From Flammeovirgaceae bacterium UBA4659 (GTDB taxonomy: Bacteria; Bacteroidota; Bacteroidia; Cytophagales; Cyclobacteriaceae), in NCBI GenBank assembly GCA_002405445.1, contig DHLV01000111.1:8680-19735 (forward strand): a stretch of 11,056 nucleotides of DNA, given 5' to 3'. Within the stretch, counting starts at the first letter, position 1. Each line of letters starts with the position of its first letter. A program made the position numbers and the translations under genes. The notes beneath the pieces are model-generated. The model did no database searches, had not been told where the DNA came from, and saw only the letters and a program-made list of their open reading frames with translations. Shown here in pieces: positions 1 through 7,248 of the stretch.

Positions 1-768
1 TTACAATTTCAAACAAACGCTAAAGTAGAAAAAATTGATGTGGCGGGCGACCGAGCCACCTCGCTGCTGACCAACGGCACCAAGCACTCGTTTGATTATG
101 TTGTGGCAGGTGCAGACTACCACCATGTTGAGCAAAATCTCCTGCCCCACACCGCGCGCAAGTACACCGAAGCCTATTGGAGCAAGCGTGTGATGGCGCC
201 CTCCTCGCTGATCTATTACCTCGGCATCAATAAGAAAGTCGATCACCTGTTGCATCACAATCTGATTTTCGACAGCGACTTTGCCCAGCACGCAAAAGAA
301 ATTTACGAGAGCCCGCAGTGGCCAACCAATCCTTTGTTTTACGCGAGTGTGCCCTCCAAAACAGACCAGTCGGTAGCGCCCCCGGGTTGTGAAAACATTT
401 TTCTGCTCATGCCCGTGGCTCCCGGCCTCAGCGATGAAGAGTCAACCAGGGAAAAGTATTTTGAGTTGATGATCAGCAAACTGGAACACCTCACCGGCAC
501 GGCCATCAAACAGCACATTGTTTATAAACGCAGTTATGCACATGCCAATTTTATTGACGATTATCATTCATTCAAAGGCAATGCTTACGGATTGGCAAAC
601 ACGATTTTACAAACGGCCAATTTGAAGCCTTCTATCAGAAACAAAAAGGTAAAAAACATGTTCTACACAGGGCAACTGACTGTTCCAGGGCCGGGCGTTC
701 CGCCTTCGCTCATTTCCGGCCAGGTGGTGGCCGGAGAACTGATACGAAGTGACCACCAAAAAAATTAA
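1..768 (+). CDS. crtI: Phytoene desaturase (CrtI family), C-terminal part; 5' end outside window
   Basis: The reading frame is open from base 1, so this is the last 255 codons of a gene that begins upstream; CrtI proteins are usually about 490 residues, so roughly half is missing. CrtI is an FAD-dependent flavoenzyme that desaturates phytoene towards lycopene in carotenoid synthesis. Visible support is the sequence FYTGQLTVPGPGVPPSLISG near the C-terminus (bases about 661-720), the typical FAD-contacting end of bacterial CrtI, followed by a helix and a short polar tail. Earlier stretches such as the FDYVVAGADYHHVE segment (about 91-129) also fit the family. A GTG at 40 would give a shorter frame, but it is only an internal valine codon. 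Phytoene synthase follows after 45 nt on the same strand, which confirms the pathway. Another CrtI-like desaturase or ketolase is possible but less likely. Confidence 0.9.
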   Translation, partial: LQFQTNAKVEKIDVAGDRATSLLTNGTKHSFDYVVAGADYHHVEQNLLPHTARKYTEAYWSKRVMAPSSLIYYLGINKKVDHLLHHNLIFDSDFAQHAKEIYESPQWPTNPLFYASVPSKTDQSVAPPGCENIFLLMPVAPGLSDEESTREKYFELMISKLEHLTGTAIKQHIVYKRSYAHANFIDDYHSFKGNAYGLANTILQTANLKPSIRNKKVKNMFYTGQLTVPGPGVPPSLISGQVVAGELIRSDHQKN

Positions 769-813
769 CACAGGTGCACGCAAAAACTTTTGTATTTTTA
801 TCAGTTATCGGCA

Positions 814-1653
814 ATGAGTAAAGAACTCTTCGACAAGGTTTGCATCAAGTGCAGCAGGCTTACCACACGACACTACAGCACTTCGTTTTCTTTGGGCATC
901 CGGTGCCTGGAAAAAGACCTACGCGACCCTGTTTATTCCATTTACGGTTTTGTGCGTTTTGCAGACGAGATTGTAGACACATTCCACGATTTTGACAAAG
1001 CAACATTGTTGGCGCGGTTTAGGGCAGAAACCTATCAGGCGATTGAAGAAAAAATCAGCCTCAACCCCATTTTGAACAGCTTCCAAAACACGGTCAATCA
1101 GTTCGGCATCGAACGCGAGCTTTACGATCAGTTTCTAAGGAGCATGGAAATGGACTTGAATAAAACGCAGTACGACCAAGCCGGCATCAAAGAGTATATT
1201 CTCGGATCAGCAGAAGTAGTGGGCCTGATGACGCTGCGCGTTTTTTGTAAGGGCAACGCTGAAATGTATGAACAACTGAAGCCATCGGCAATGAGCCTTG
1301 GATCTGCGTTTCAAAAAATTAATTTTTTACGCGATTTAAATGCTGACTTCAACGGAATGGGGCGAACGTATTTCCCGCATGTTGACCTGACCCATTTTGA
1401 TGAGAACACCAAGCAGCAGATTGAAAATGACATTGCCAAAGACTTCCATGATGGCTATCAGGGAATTAAACAATTACCGCGCTCTGCTCGGTTTGGCGTA
1501 TATGTCGCTTATTTGTATTACTTGGCATTGTTCGAGAAAATCAAAAACACGCCCAGCAGCACAGTGCTCACCCAGCGTATTCGCATTCGAAACCGTAGGA
1601 AACTCTCCATTCTGGCGTATTCTTATGTAAAGCACCAACTCAATTTAATTTGA
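814..1653 (+). CDS. crtB: Phytoene synthase (squalene/phytoene synthase family)
   Basis: This 279-residue protein should condense two geranylgeranyl diphosphates head to head into phytoene, the first committed step of carotenoid synthesis. Both Asp-rich motifs are present: DEIVD at residues 51-55 and the second in QKINFLRDLNADF (D174 and D178), which bind Mg2+ and diphosphate. The YILGSAEVVGLM helix (128-139) and GRTYFP (183-188) are also typical of the family. I chose ATG 814 (MSKELFDK). An in-frame TTG at 790 would add eight residues that do not look conserved. Length is normal for the family. The gene lies between crtI and idi, and its TGA stop overlaps the TTG start of idi, which suggests translational coupling. 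Its place beside crtI favours phytoene synthase over a squalene or dehydrosqualene synthase. Confidence 0.93.
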   Translation: MSKELFDKVCIKCSRLTTRHYSTSFSLGIRCLEKDLRDPVYSIYGFVRFADEIVDTFHDFDKATLLARFRAETYQAIEEKISLNPILNSFQNTVNQFGIERELYDQFLRSMEMDLNKTQYDQAGIKEYILGSAEVVGLMTLRVFCKGNAEMYEQLKPSAMSLGSAFQKINFLRDLNADFNGMGRTYFPHVDLTHFDENTKQQIENDIAKDFHDGYQGIKQLPRSARFGVYVAYLYYLALFEKIKNTPSSTVLTQRIRIRNRRKLSILAYSYVKHQLNLI

Positions 1654-2168
1654 CAACAGAAGTAATTTTGGTTGACGCTGACGACAACGCCATTGGCACC
1701 ATGGAAAAGATGGAGGCGCATCAAAAAGGTTTGCTGCACCGGGCTCTTTCTGTTTTGATTTTCAATTCAAAGGGCGAAATGTTATTGCAGAAAAGGGCGC
1801 GAACAAAATACCATAGCGGAGGCTTGTGGACCAATTCATGTTGCAGCCATCCCTACCCCAACGAGACTGCAGCAGCAGCAGCAGCGCGCAGGTTGAAAGA
1901 GGAATTGGGGATTGATGTACAACCCACTTTTGAATACAAGTTTATTTACAAAGCAGCTTTGGACCGTAACATCATCGAATACGAGGTAGACCATGTGTTT
2001 ACGGCAACTTATGATGGGCCAGTGACTGTGAATGCTGATGAAGTGGAAGATTGGAAGTTTATTGACATCACCACATTGCTGATTGATATTGAGCAAAACC
2101 CCCATCAATACACTCAATGGTTCAAGTTGATTGTACGAGACCGGTATCTGACAACCGTCATCCAATAA
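1650..2168 (+). CDS. idi: Isopentenyl-diphosphate delta-isomerase, type 1
   Basis: This 172-residue Nudix-fold enzyme interconverts IPP and DMAPP, supplying the starter unit for prenyl chains used by crtB and crtI upstream. TNSCCSHP at residues 61-68 contains the catalytic cysteine (C65 by alignment from memory with E. coli C67) and metal ligand H67. H24 and H30 occupy the other metal-binding histidine positions, and E110 and E112 in IIEYEVDHVF match the catalytic and metal glutamates. The start is a TTG at 1650 that shares bases with the crtB stop, and the encoded N-terminus (TTEVILVDADD) is exactly where family members begin. No ATG occurs before codon 19. A run of five GCA codons encodes most of a six-alanine stretch (74-79) in the Nudix helix. 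The 3' end overlaps the converging lysE-type gene by 11 bp. Confidence 0.93.
   Translation: MTTEVILVDADDNAIGTMEKMEAHQKGLLHRALSVLIFNSKGEMLLQKRARTKYHSGGLWTNSCCSHPYPNETAAAAAARRLKEELGIDVQPTFEYKFIYKAALDRNIIEYEVDHVFTATYDGPVTVNADEVEDWKFIDITTLLIDIEQNPHQYTQWFKLIVRDRYLTTVIQ
1869..1883 (+). repeat. (GCA)5 trinucleotide tract inside idi
   Basis: Five perfect GCA copies followed by GCG encode Ala74-Ala79 of Idi. The copy number could change by slippage without breaking the frame, altering the length of an alanine run in the Nudix-type helix just before RRLKEELG. No effect is visible from sequence alone. Confidence 0.75.
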
Positions 2169-2787
2169 TGCCGGAGTTGCCCATCAGCAGCAGCTTTACA
2201 CCAAAAACAAGAAGACATATACCCACCACCACATTCACAATCATTAAGAATCGCTGGGTGATGAGTGTTCGAAGTTTGCCGGCCAGGTAGGCTTTCAATA
2301 TGTCGGTGGCCAATACCGTGGCCAACAAAGCAGTAAAAAACCAAAACAATTGGAACCCGCGGTGATATCCAAAATCAATGGTAGCCACGCTCACAGTGCC
2401 GATCCAAAAAATCAGCACCATCGGTGTGATTCCGTTGATGATAAACCCTTTCACAAAATATTTGAAACCACTTGTTTCCGAAGCTACTGTAACGTTTTGG
2501 ACAGCACGCCTGCTTTTGATCAAAAGGTGATGCAATCCAAACAAAATGAGGATCACGCCACCCACGTAGGCCATGGTAGATCGCCATTTGGGTTCACTCA
2601 GAAATTGAAACAGACCAAAATAACAGATCGCTACGTAGCCAACATCGCTGAGGGATACACCCAAGGCTACCAACACGCCCTTCCAAAACCCGTGCTCAAT
2701 ACTGGTTTGTATGATGGTAAAGAAAACCGGGCCAATTAAGAAGGCCAAAATAATACCTACCTTAAAGCCGTTGAAAACGATATCCAT
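2158..2787 (-). CDS. LysE-family amino-acid/metabolite exporter
   Basis: This 209-residue, strongly hydrophobic protein has about six membrane segments, roughly at residues 9-29, 37-61, 72-90, 112-135, 145-166 and 179-202. The GP pair in the first helix (G19-P20 in AFLIGPVFF), the aspartate at D48 in the second, and the GFIINGITPMVLIFW segment (114-128) with its Asn/Pro pair match LysE/RhtB translocators, which export amino acids or related small molecules across the inner membrane. I chose the ATG at 2787 (MDIVFNGFKVG). The frame extends 12 codons upstream, but those codons overlap the GH3 coding end and look unlike a membrane protein. It starts 11 nt after the GH3 stop, so the two are probably co-transcribed. 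Substrate cannot be read from the sequence; the partner enzyme hints at an amino acid or amino-acid conjugate. Confidence 0.85.
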   Translation of the reverse strand: MDIVFNGFKVGIILAFLIGPVFFTIIQTSIEHGFWKGVLVALGVSLSDVGYVAICYFGLFQFLSEPKWRSTMAYVGGVILILFGLHHLLIKSRRAVQNVTVASETSGFKYFVKGFIINGITPMVLIFWIGTVSVATIDFGYHRGFQLFWFFTALLATVLATDILKAYLAGKLRTLITQRFLMIVNVVVGICLLVFGVKLLLMGNSGIIG

Positions 2788-2798
2788 GCTAGGGCGCG

Positions 2799-4334
2799 TT
2801 ATTGGGCGATGAACAATTTCCAATCTTCATACTGCGCATTCTTGAGCACGCGCGGGAATTTGTTTTGCCCGCCCACTTTGCCTTTCGACTGCATGTAATC
2901 GTAAAACTTGTGCAGCGGCAGTACGTCTACCAACACTTCTTTCAAAGCAGCACTGCGCTCTACTGCATAGTCATCATTGAGTTCTTTGAGACTGGCATCG
3001 AGCCGGTCTTTGAGTTTCTTTTTGTCCACCTTATCGTTGGTGCCAATATACCAATGGTGGGCAAACAGAGACTGGTGCGGAATACCGGCCACTGTAAATT
3101 CTTTAATGTCGATGTTCAAGTCATTTGATACCATCTCAATGGCTTTGTTCATGTTATCCACAGAAAGGTGCTCGCCACATAAACTGAGGAAATGCTTGGT
3201 ACGCCCGGTGATCACAATTTCACATTCTTCGATGGATGTAAACCTGACTACATCGCCAATCAGGTAGCGCCACGCCCCCGCGCAACTGGAGAGCAGCAGC
3301 GCATACTCACGCCCTTCCTCCACTTCGTCAACGAGCAACGCACGGGCATCAGGCTTGATCTCTCCGGAGGGCAAAAAATTACTGTCGTCAAACGGCACAA
3401 ATTCATAAAATATGCCGTTGTTGAGCACCCCCTTCATCGACCGGTGGTTGGGTTGCGCTTGATAAGCAATAAATCCTTCTGAAGCCAGGTATGTTTCGAT
3501 GTAATAGATTGGCCGGCCCACCAGTTTCTCAAAACCTTTTCGATAGGGATCCATCGACACACCTCCGTGTACATACACCAGCATGTTGGGCCAAATGTCA
3601 TGGATGTTATCGGCTTTATAATGCGCCAATATCTTTTCGAGCAGGATTTGAATCCACGCGGGCACACCCACAATGATGCCGATGTTCCAGTCTTTGGCCT
3701 TTCTTACAATCTCATTGAGCTTTGCATCCCAGTTTCGATTCTTGGCGATTTTTCGGCCAGGTTTATAAAAATGCTGAAACCAAAATGGCAACCGGGCGGC
3801 TTGAATGCCGCTGAGGTCACCTTCAAAATAGCTGCCTTTTTTGTTGAGATGGGTGCTACCGCCAATCATGAGGATGCCGGCCTCAAAAAATTTTGCCGGT
3901 AAATCATACTTAGACAGTGAAATGATCTGCCTGATGCTCGTCTTCTGAATCGCTTTGGTCATTTCCTTGGTTACAGGAATATGCTTGCTGGCGGCCTCGG
4001 AAGTCCCTGAACTCAACGCAAAGTATTTGATGCGGCCCGGCCATGCAATGTTTTTGGCCCCCTTCAGCGACAGTTGCCACCAATCTTTGTAAATCTTGTT
4101 GTAATCGTGGATGGGCACTGCCCGGTTGAATGCCTGATAAAACGCCTTGCCGCCCTTGCGAAACTGTGATAGCGTTTTGGGAAAATCATAATACTTCCCA
4201 AATTCGGTGGAACTGGCGGCAATCAACAACTCTTTCAACTCATTCTTTTGCAATTCCAGGGGCGAGGAATATTCTTGTTGCAAGTTCTCTCGTAATTTTA
4301 TACCCCTTTTGATCAACGTACCGATGATGGCCAT
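2799..4334 (-). CDS. GH3-family acyl-adenylating/amide synthetase
   Basis: This 511-residue protein belongs to the GH3 family, ANL-type enzymes that adenylate a carboxylic acid with ATP and then usually join it to an amino acid. Visible motifs are the P-loop-like SSGTSEAASKH (108-118), YLASEG (282-287), YLIGDVVRF (357-365), TGRTKHFLSLCGEHL (376-390) and the C-terminal lysine in GQNKFPR (489-495). All expected motifs are intact, so it should be active. I chose ATG 4334 (MAIIGTLIKRGIK), the usual start for bacterial members. An in-frame TTG at 4373 would add 13 residues and overlap the divergent yggS start. Plant relatives conjugate auxin or jasmonate; the bacterial substrates are unknown to me. 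The exporter gene directly downstream suggests the product or its amino acid partner is moved across the membrane. A TATTTTTA box (4361-4368, - strand) lacks a partner -33 element, so I do not call a promoter. Confidence 0.9.
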   Translation of the reverse strand: MAIIGTLIKRGIKLRENLQQEYSSPLELQKNELKELLIAASSTEFGKYYDFPKTLSQFRKGGKAFYQAFNRAVPIHDYNKIYKDWWQLSLKGAKNIAWPGRIKYFALSSGTSEAASKHIPVTKEMTKAIQKTSIRQIISLSKYDLPAKFFEAGILMIGGSTHLNKKGSYFEGDLSGIQAARLPFWFQHFYKPGRKIAKNRNWDAKLNEIVRKAKDWNIGIIVGVPAWIQILLEKILAHYKADNIHDIWPNMLVYVHGGVSMDPYRKGFEKLVGRPIYYIETYLASEGFIAYQAQPNHRSMKGVLNNGIFYEFVPFDDSNFLPSGEIKPDARALLVDEVEEGREYALLLSSCAGAWRYLIGDVVRFTSIEECEIVITGRTKHFLSLCGEHLSVDNMNKAIEMVSNDLNIDIKEFTVAGIPHQSLFAHHWYIGTNDKVDKKKLKDRLDASLKELNDDYAVERSAALKEVLVDVLPLHKFYDYMQSKGKVGGQNKFPRVLKNAQYEDWKLFIAQ

Positions 4335-4341
4335 AACTTTG
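4309..4341 (+). promoter_or_regulatory. Bacteroidota-type promoter for yggS (TTG-N22-TAACTTTG)
   Basis: TAACTTTG at 4334-4341 matches the phylum's -7 consensus TAnnTTTG exactly. A TTG at 4309-4311 (within TTTTG) lies 22 nt upstream, inside the known 17-23 nt range. The yggS ATG is 31 nt downstream of the box. The -33 element lies inside the GH3 coding sequence and the -7 box shares one base with the GH3 start codon, so activity here could interfere with transcription of the divergent GH3-lysE unit. Confidence 0.6.
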
Positions 4342-4372
4342 CGGTTCACTAGTAAAGAGGTAAAAATAGCCA

Positions 4373-5050
4373 ATGAGCATCGAAAATAATATTAAGTTTT
4401 TCGCTGATACCTTGCGCGGCACCGGTGCCAAGCTCATCGCGGTAAGCAAAACCCAACAGGTGCCAAAGCTGCTGCAAGCGTACCATGCCGGGCAACGCAT
4501 TTTTGGCGAAAACAAGGTGCAGGAGATGGAAGAAAAATACCGCCAGCTCCCCAAAGACATTGAGTGGCACATGATCGGCCATCTGCAAACCAACAAGGTG
4601 AAGTACATCGTGCCTTTTGTTTCCCTCATCCACTCAGTTGACAGCCTCAAGTTGCTGCAAGAAATCAACAAGCAGGGCGCAAAAATAAACCGACAGGTGC
4701 CTTGCCTGCTGCAGGTGCACATTGCGCAAGAAGATACCAAGTTTGGATTTGACGAGACGGAATTGGTCCACCTCGTTCACCACTTTCCGCCTGCGTTTAC
4801 ACATGTGCAAATAAAAGGATTGATGGGCATGGCATCTCTCACAAACAACGCAGAGCAGATCAGAATGGAGTTTCGCAACCTGCGCAATCTCTATAAACAT
4901 CTCGCCTCGCAACCCTTGCCCTTACAATTCGAAATGAAAGAGCTCAGCATGGGCATGAGCTCAGACTATACAATTGCACTGCAAGAGGGCAGCACGTTGG
5001 TGCGCATTGGAACGGCCTTATTTGGCGAACGAGATTACCATCAGCGATGA
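4373..5050 (+). CDS. YggS/PLPBP-type pyridoxal 5'-phosphate homeostasis protein
   Basis: This 225-residue protein belongs to the YggS/PROSC family, cytosolic PLP-binding proteins with a TIM-barrel like the N-domain of alanine racemase. They lack enzyme activity but buffer PLP and affect amino acid balance. The PLP-binding lysine is K26 in LIAVSKTQ. GENKVQE (45-51), HMIGHLQTNK (66-75), the SMGMSSDY loop (192-199) and VRIGTALFG (210-218), which forms part of the phosphate site, are all present. Length is normal and ATG 4373 gives the expected start. The gene's ATGA overlap with DUF423 downstream suggests translational coupling, and a good promoter lies just upstream. It is divergent from the GH3 gene with only 38 bp between start codons. 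Confidence 0.93.
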   Translation: MSIENNIKFFADTLRGTGAKLIAVSKTQQVPKLLQAYHAGQRIFGENKVQEMEEKYRQLPKDIEWHMIGHLQTNKVKYIVPFVSLIHSVDSLKLLQEINKQGAKINRQVPCLLQVHIAQEDTKFGFDETELVHLVHHFPPAFTHVQIKGLMGMASLTNNAEQIRMEFRNLRNLYKHLASQPLPLQFEMKELSMGMSSDYTIALQEGSTLVRIGTALFGERDYHQR

Positions 5051-5430
5051 CCACACAAAAACAAATTGCTTTGATTGGGTTGGTAATGGGTGCGCTGGCT
5101 GTAGCGTTTGGGGCCTTTGGCGCACATGCGCTCAAAAACCTGCTCGCCCTGCACAACCGCACAGACACCTTTGAGCTGGCCGTTCGGTACCATTTTTACC
5201 ATGCACTGGCACTGGTGGCTTTGGCGGCCTTGCACCCGCAGGTAGGCGAAACCCACGCACGCTGGAGCGCGCGACTGATCGTGTTCGGCACGCTCTTTTT
5301 TTCGGGGAGCCTTTATGTGTTGGCGATTTTCGGGACGAGGGCTGTGGCGTTTGTTACCCCGGTGGGCGGCATGTTGTTGATAGCCGGGTGGCTGGCGGCC
5401 GCCCGGGGCTTGCTCAAAAAAACAAATTAG
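5047..5430 (+). CDS. DUF423-family small membrane protein
   Basis: This 127-residue protein has about four membrane segments (roughly residues 9-29, 48-63, 76-96 and 100-121). The family signatures are visible: GAFGAHAL (22-29), YHFYHALAL (48-56), FSGSLY (85-90) and TPVGG (104-108). DUF423 proteins (YwdK/YgdD-like) are inner-membrane proteins of unknown function. The start ATG overlaps the yggS TGA as ATGA, so translation is probably coupled to yggS. The TAG stop at 5428-5430 overlaps the stop of the converging DUF1573 gene by three of its bases. No function can be inferred from the context. Confidence 0.9.
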   Translation: MTTQKQIALIGLVMGALAVAFGAFGAHALKNLLALHNRTDTFELAVRYHFYHALALVALAALHPQVGETHARWSARLIVFGTLFFSGSLYVLAIFGTRAVAFVTPVGGMLLIAGWLAAARGLLKKTN

Positions 5431-5825
5431 TTAGGCGCTCGCTTTTCCAGGATGTTCGCTGAGAAGGTAATCTGGCTATTGCCGGCAGCGGCATTTGACA
5501 CAACGGTGACAACTTTATTTTGACGGCCAAATTTGCCCGCGCTGTTGAATTGCACTTCTAATTCTGCTCTGGCACCTGGCATGATCGGGTCGCGTGGCCA
5601 GCCCCGCGGAGTGGTGCACCCGCAGGTAACTTCTACATTGGTGATGATCAACGGCTCGTTGCCCGTATTTTCAAACCTGAAAATATGCTGAACTTTTTCG
5701 CCTTGGTAAATGTCACCAAAATCAAACATTGTTTTTTCCCAGGTGATGGCCGCGCCCTTTTGTGCCACCTGTGCCCCACTCACAACTGGCCACGTACACA
5801 ACAAAAGAAAAAGCAATGATTTCAT
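5427..5825 (-). CDS. DUF1573-family secreted protein
   Basis: This 132-residue protein starts with a clear signal peptide (MKSLLFLLLCTWPVVSGAQ), with likely cleavage near residue 18 or 19. The rest is one DUF1573 domain, an immunoglobulin-like beta-sandwich common in exported Bacteroidota proteins. Hallmarks are FDFGDIYQGEKVQHIFRFEN (34-53), the GNEPLIITNVEVTCGCT stretch with C68 and C70, and a closing F-S-A-N strand (121-124). Its role is unknown; the exported domain suggests periplasm or cell surface. It runs opposite to both neighbours. Its stop overlaps the DUF423 stop, and its start is 65 bp from the divergent NUDIX gene. I see no convincing promoter in those 65 bp on either strand; the nearest -7-like octamers each carry a mismatch. 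Confidence 0.9.
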   Translation of the reverse strand: MKSLLFLLLCTWPVVSGAQVAQKGAAITWEKTMFDFGDIYQGEKVQHIFRFENTGNEPLIITNVEVTCGCTTPRGWPRDPIMPGARAELEVQFNSAGKFGRQNKVVTVVSNAAAGNSQITFSANILEKRAPN

Positions 5826-5890
5826 TCCGGATTTATTTTACGAAGTTTGGTTCAAACAGTTGTAGCTAATTTCAGTTTTTTCAAATTCAG

Positions 5891-6364
5891 ATGAAAGCAT
5901 CAGTGCAAAAATATTATGGAAACCGGTTGAGGGTGCGCGCTTGCGGCTGGCTGGTGCACCAGGGCGCAGTGCTTTTGGCCAACCATGCCGGAGTGCAAGG
6001 CAGCCACTTTTGGGCACCGCCCGGTGGCGGAATAGAATTTGGCGAAACCGCACAAGGATGCATCAAGCGTGAATGGCAGGAGGAAACCGGAATCGTGGTG
6101 GAGGTGCGTGACTTTTTATTCGCGTGTGAATTTATAGGAAACAACTTGCATGCCGTTGAACTTTTCTTTGCCGTAACCCAAACCGGGGGTCGCCTGCAAT
6201 TGGGCACCGACCCTGAGCCGGGTGCACCGGCCGTTTTGAGAGGGCTTCAGTTCTTCGATGAGAAGCAACTGCAGGCGCAGAAAAAAAATCAACTGCACGG
6301 AATCTTCAGCCTATCTGTGAATCCGAACGAAATATTGGGTTTTAGGGGCTATTTTAAGCTTTGA
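5891..6364 (+). CDS. NUDIX hydrolase, single domain
   Basis: This 157-residue cytosolic protein has an intact Nudix box, G46-x5-E52-x7-REWQEETGI (60-68), which binds Mg2+ and cleaves nucleoside diphosphates linked to another moiety (X). The preceding WAPPGGGIEFGE segment and the beta-strand start (RVRACGWLVHQGAVLLAN, 14-31) are typical of ADP-ribose, ADP-sugar or (deoxy)nucleotide pyrophosphohydrolases, so the substrate is open. A stretch at about 100-122, rich in G and P and ending LRGLQFFDEKQL, is the usual late part of the fold. ATG 5891 gives the natural start. The next gene follows after 56 nt with its own possible promoter, so I do not assume they share an mRNA. Confidence 0.88.
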   Translation: MKASVQKYYGNRLRVRACGWLVHQGAVLLANHAGVQGSHFWAPPGGGIEFGETAQGCIKREWQEETGIVVEVRDFLFACEFIGNNLHAVELFFAVTQTGGRLQLGTDPEPGAPAVLRGLQFFDEKQLQAQKKNQLHGIFSLSVNPNEILGFRGYFKL

Positions 6365-6368
6365 TCGG

Positions 6369-6400
6369 TTGCTTTGAACCATTTAAAATACCTATTATTG
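6369..6400 (+). promoter_or_regulatory. Possible promoter (TTG-N21-TATTATTG)
   Basis: TATTATTG at 6393-6400 differs from TAnnTTTG at one base, and a TTG at 6369-6371 lies 21 nt upstream. The ATG at 6421 is 20 nt downstream of the box. It would drive the gene at 6421, DUF3822 and coaD. Confidence 0.4.
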
Positions 6401-6420
6401 CACGCTAAACCTGTAACTGC

Positions 6421-7248
6421 ATGAACTTGACCAGAATTATCACTATCGTTCTTTTCCTGGGCAGCGCCTTTCTGGCCTGGAGGTTGTATGATGGCGTTCA
6501 AAGCACCATCGACCAAAAGGCAGAAGTACAACGCGCAGAATCCGCTGTGATCGAAAGACTTAAGCTGATTCGCGAAGCAGAAATCGTGTTTTTTGAAGTA
6601 AACAAGCGCTACACGGCCAACTGGGATTCTCTTTCCAATTTTATTGAAACCGGCAGAGTACCCATCATCAACAGAAGAGAAGAAATCAAACAAATCGGGT
6701 ACGGACAGGAAGAAGTGAAAGTTTTTTACGACACGCTCGGATACATTCCTGCTAAAGACAGAATATTCAAAAAGGAATACACCGTGTCGGCCTCCGATAA
6801 CGGTATTTTTATGGGCTTTAAAGTAAAGGAGGGTGATCGCATTTTGAAAAATCAGAGAGGCTATTCGATCAAAGTGGGTGAAAAACCACAGGAGCCACCG
6901 TTTACAGAACAGGGTATCATCACCAAGTTAGCCGATGTGAAAGTTGGCGATGCCATCAAGAAAGGCCAAACCCTGATCAATTTTTGGGATTACATATTTG
7001 ACCCGAATGTAGACATTAAGAATATTGGCAAGAAGCCAAAAGTTAAAGAAGACAGTCAAGACATGATGTTCTCCATCTATGTCGGCAAAGTGGATAAGAA
7101 CGGTGTATTGGTGCAAACCATTGAGGTGAAAGACCCCAAGCCGGACAACCCGCAGCGCAAAGAAAGCAACGAAGCGAAAAATCGCAAGCCGTTGCAATTT
7201 GGATCGCGTATAGATGTGTCTACTTCAGGAAACTGGGAAGCCAATTGA
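6421..7248 (+). CDS. Membrane-anchored protein of unknown function
   Basis: I do not recognise a named family with certainty. The 275-residue product has one N-terminal membrane helix (about 4-22, ITIVLFLGSAFLAW) with no type I cleavage site, no lipobox and no prepilin peptidase site. A long charged helix follows (about 27-60), then NKRYTANWDSLSNFI (61-75), which recalls the region after the long helix in pseudopilins. The rest (about 115-275) looks beta-rich, is basic, and includes two GD-containing turns (VKEGDRILKNQ and VKVGDAIKKGQ), an acidic-basic linker (205-215) and a C-terminal segment NRKPLQFGSRIDVSTSGNW. Such a protein would face the periplasm. The TGA stop is directly followed by the DUF3822 TTG start in the same frame, so the two are very likely co-translated and may work together. 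Function is unknown; the pseudopilin resemblance is only an inference. Confidence 0.8.
   Translation: MNLTRIITIVLFLGSAFLAWRLYDGVQSTIDQKAEVQRAESAVIERLKLIREAEIVFFEVNKRYTANWDSLSNFIETGRVPIINRREEIKQIGYGQEEVKVFYDTLGYIPAKDRIFKKEYTVSASDNGIFMGFKVKEGDRILKNQRGYSIKVGEKPQEPPFTEQGIITKLADVKVGDAIKKGQTLINFWDYIFDPNVDIKNIGKKPKVKEDSQDMMFSIYVGKVDKNGVLVQTIEVKDPKPDNPQRKESNEAKNRKPLQFGSRIDVSTSGNWEAN

Noticed and set aside
785..792. AACTTTTG upstream of crtB as a -7 element.
   Set aside because: One mismatch and no TTG at 17-23 nt upstream; crtB is better explained as part of the crtI operon.
2350..2739. A 129-codon plus-strand frame opposite the LysE-type gene.
   Set aside because: It is a shadow of a membrane-protein gene, with no start context or family match.
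6555..6660. The gene at 6421 as a true type IV pilin or pseudopilin.
   Set aside because: No prepilin peptidase site (G followed by F-T-hydrophobic helix) at the N-terminus and no pilus genes nearby; only a general resemblance remains.
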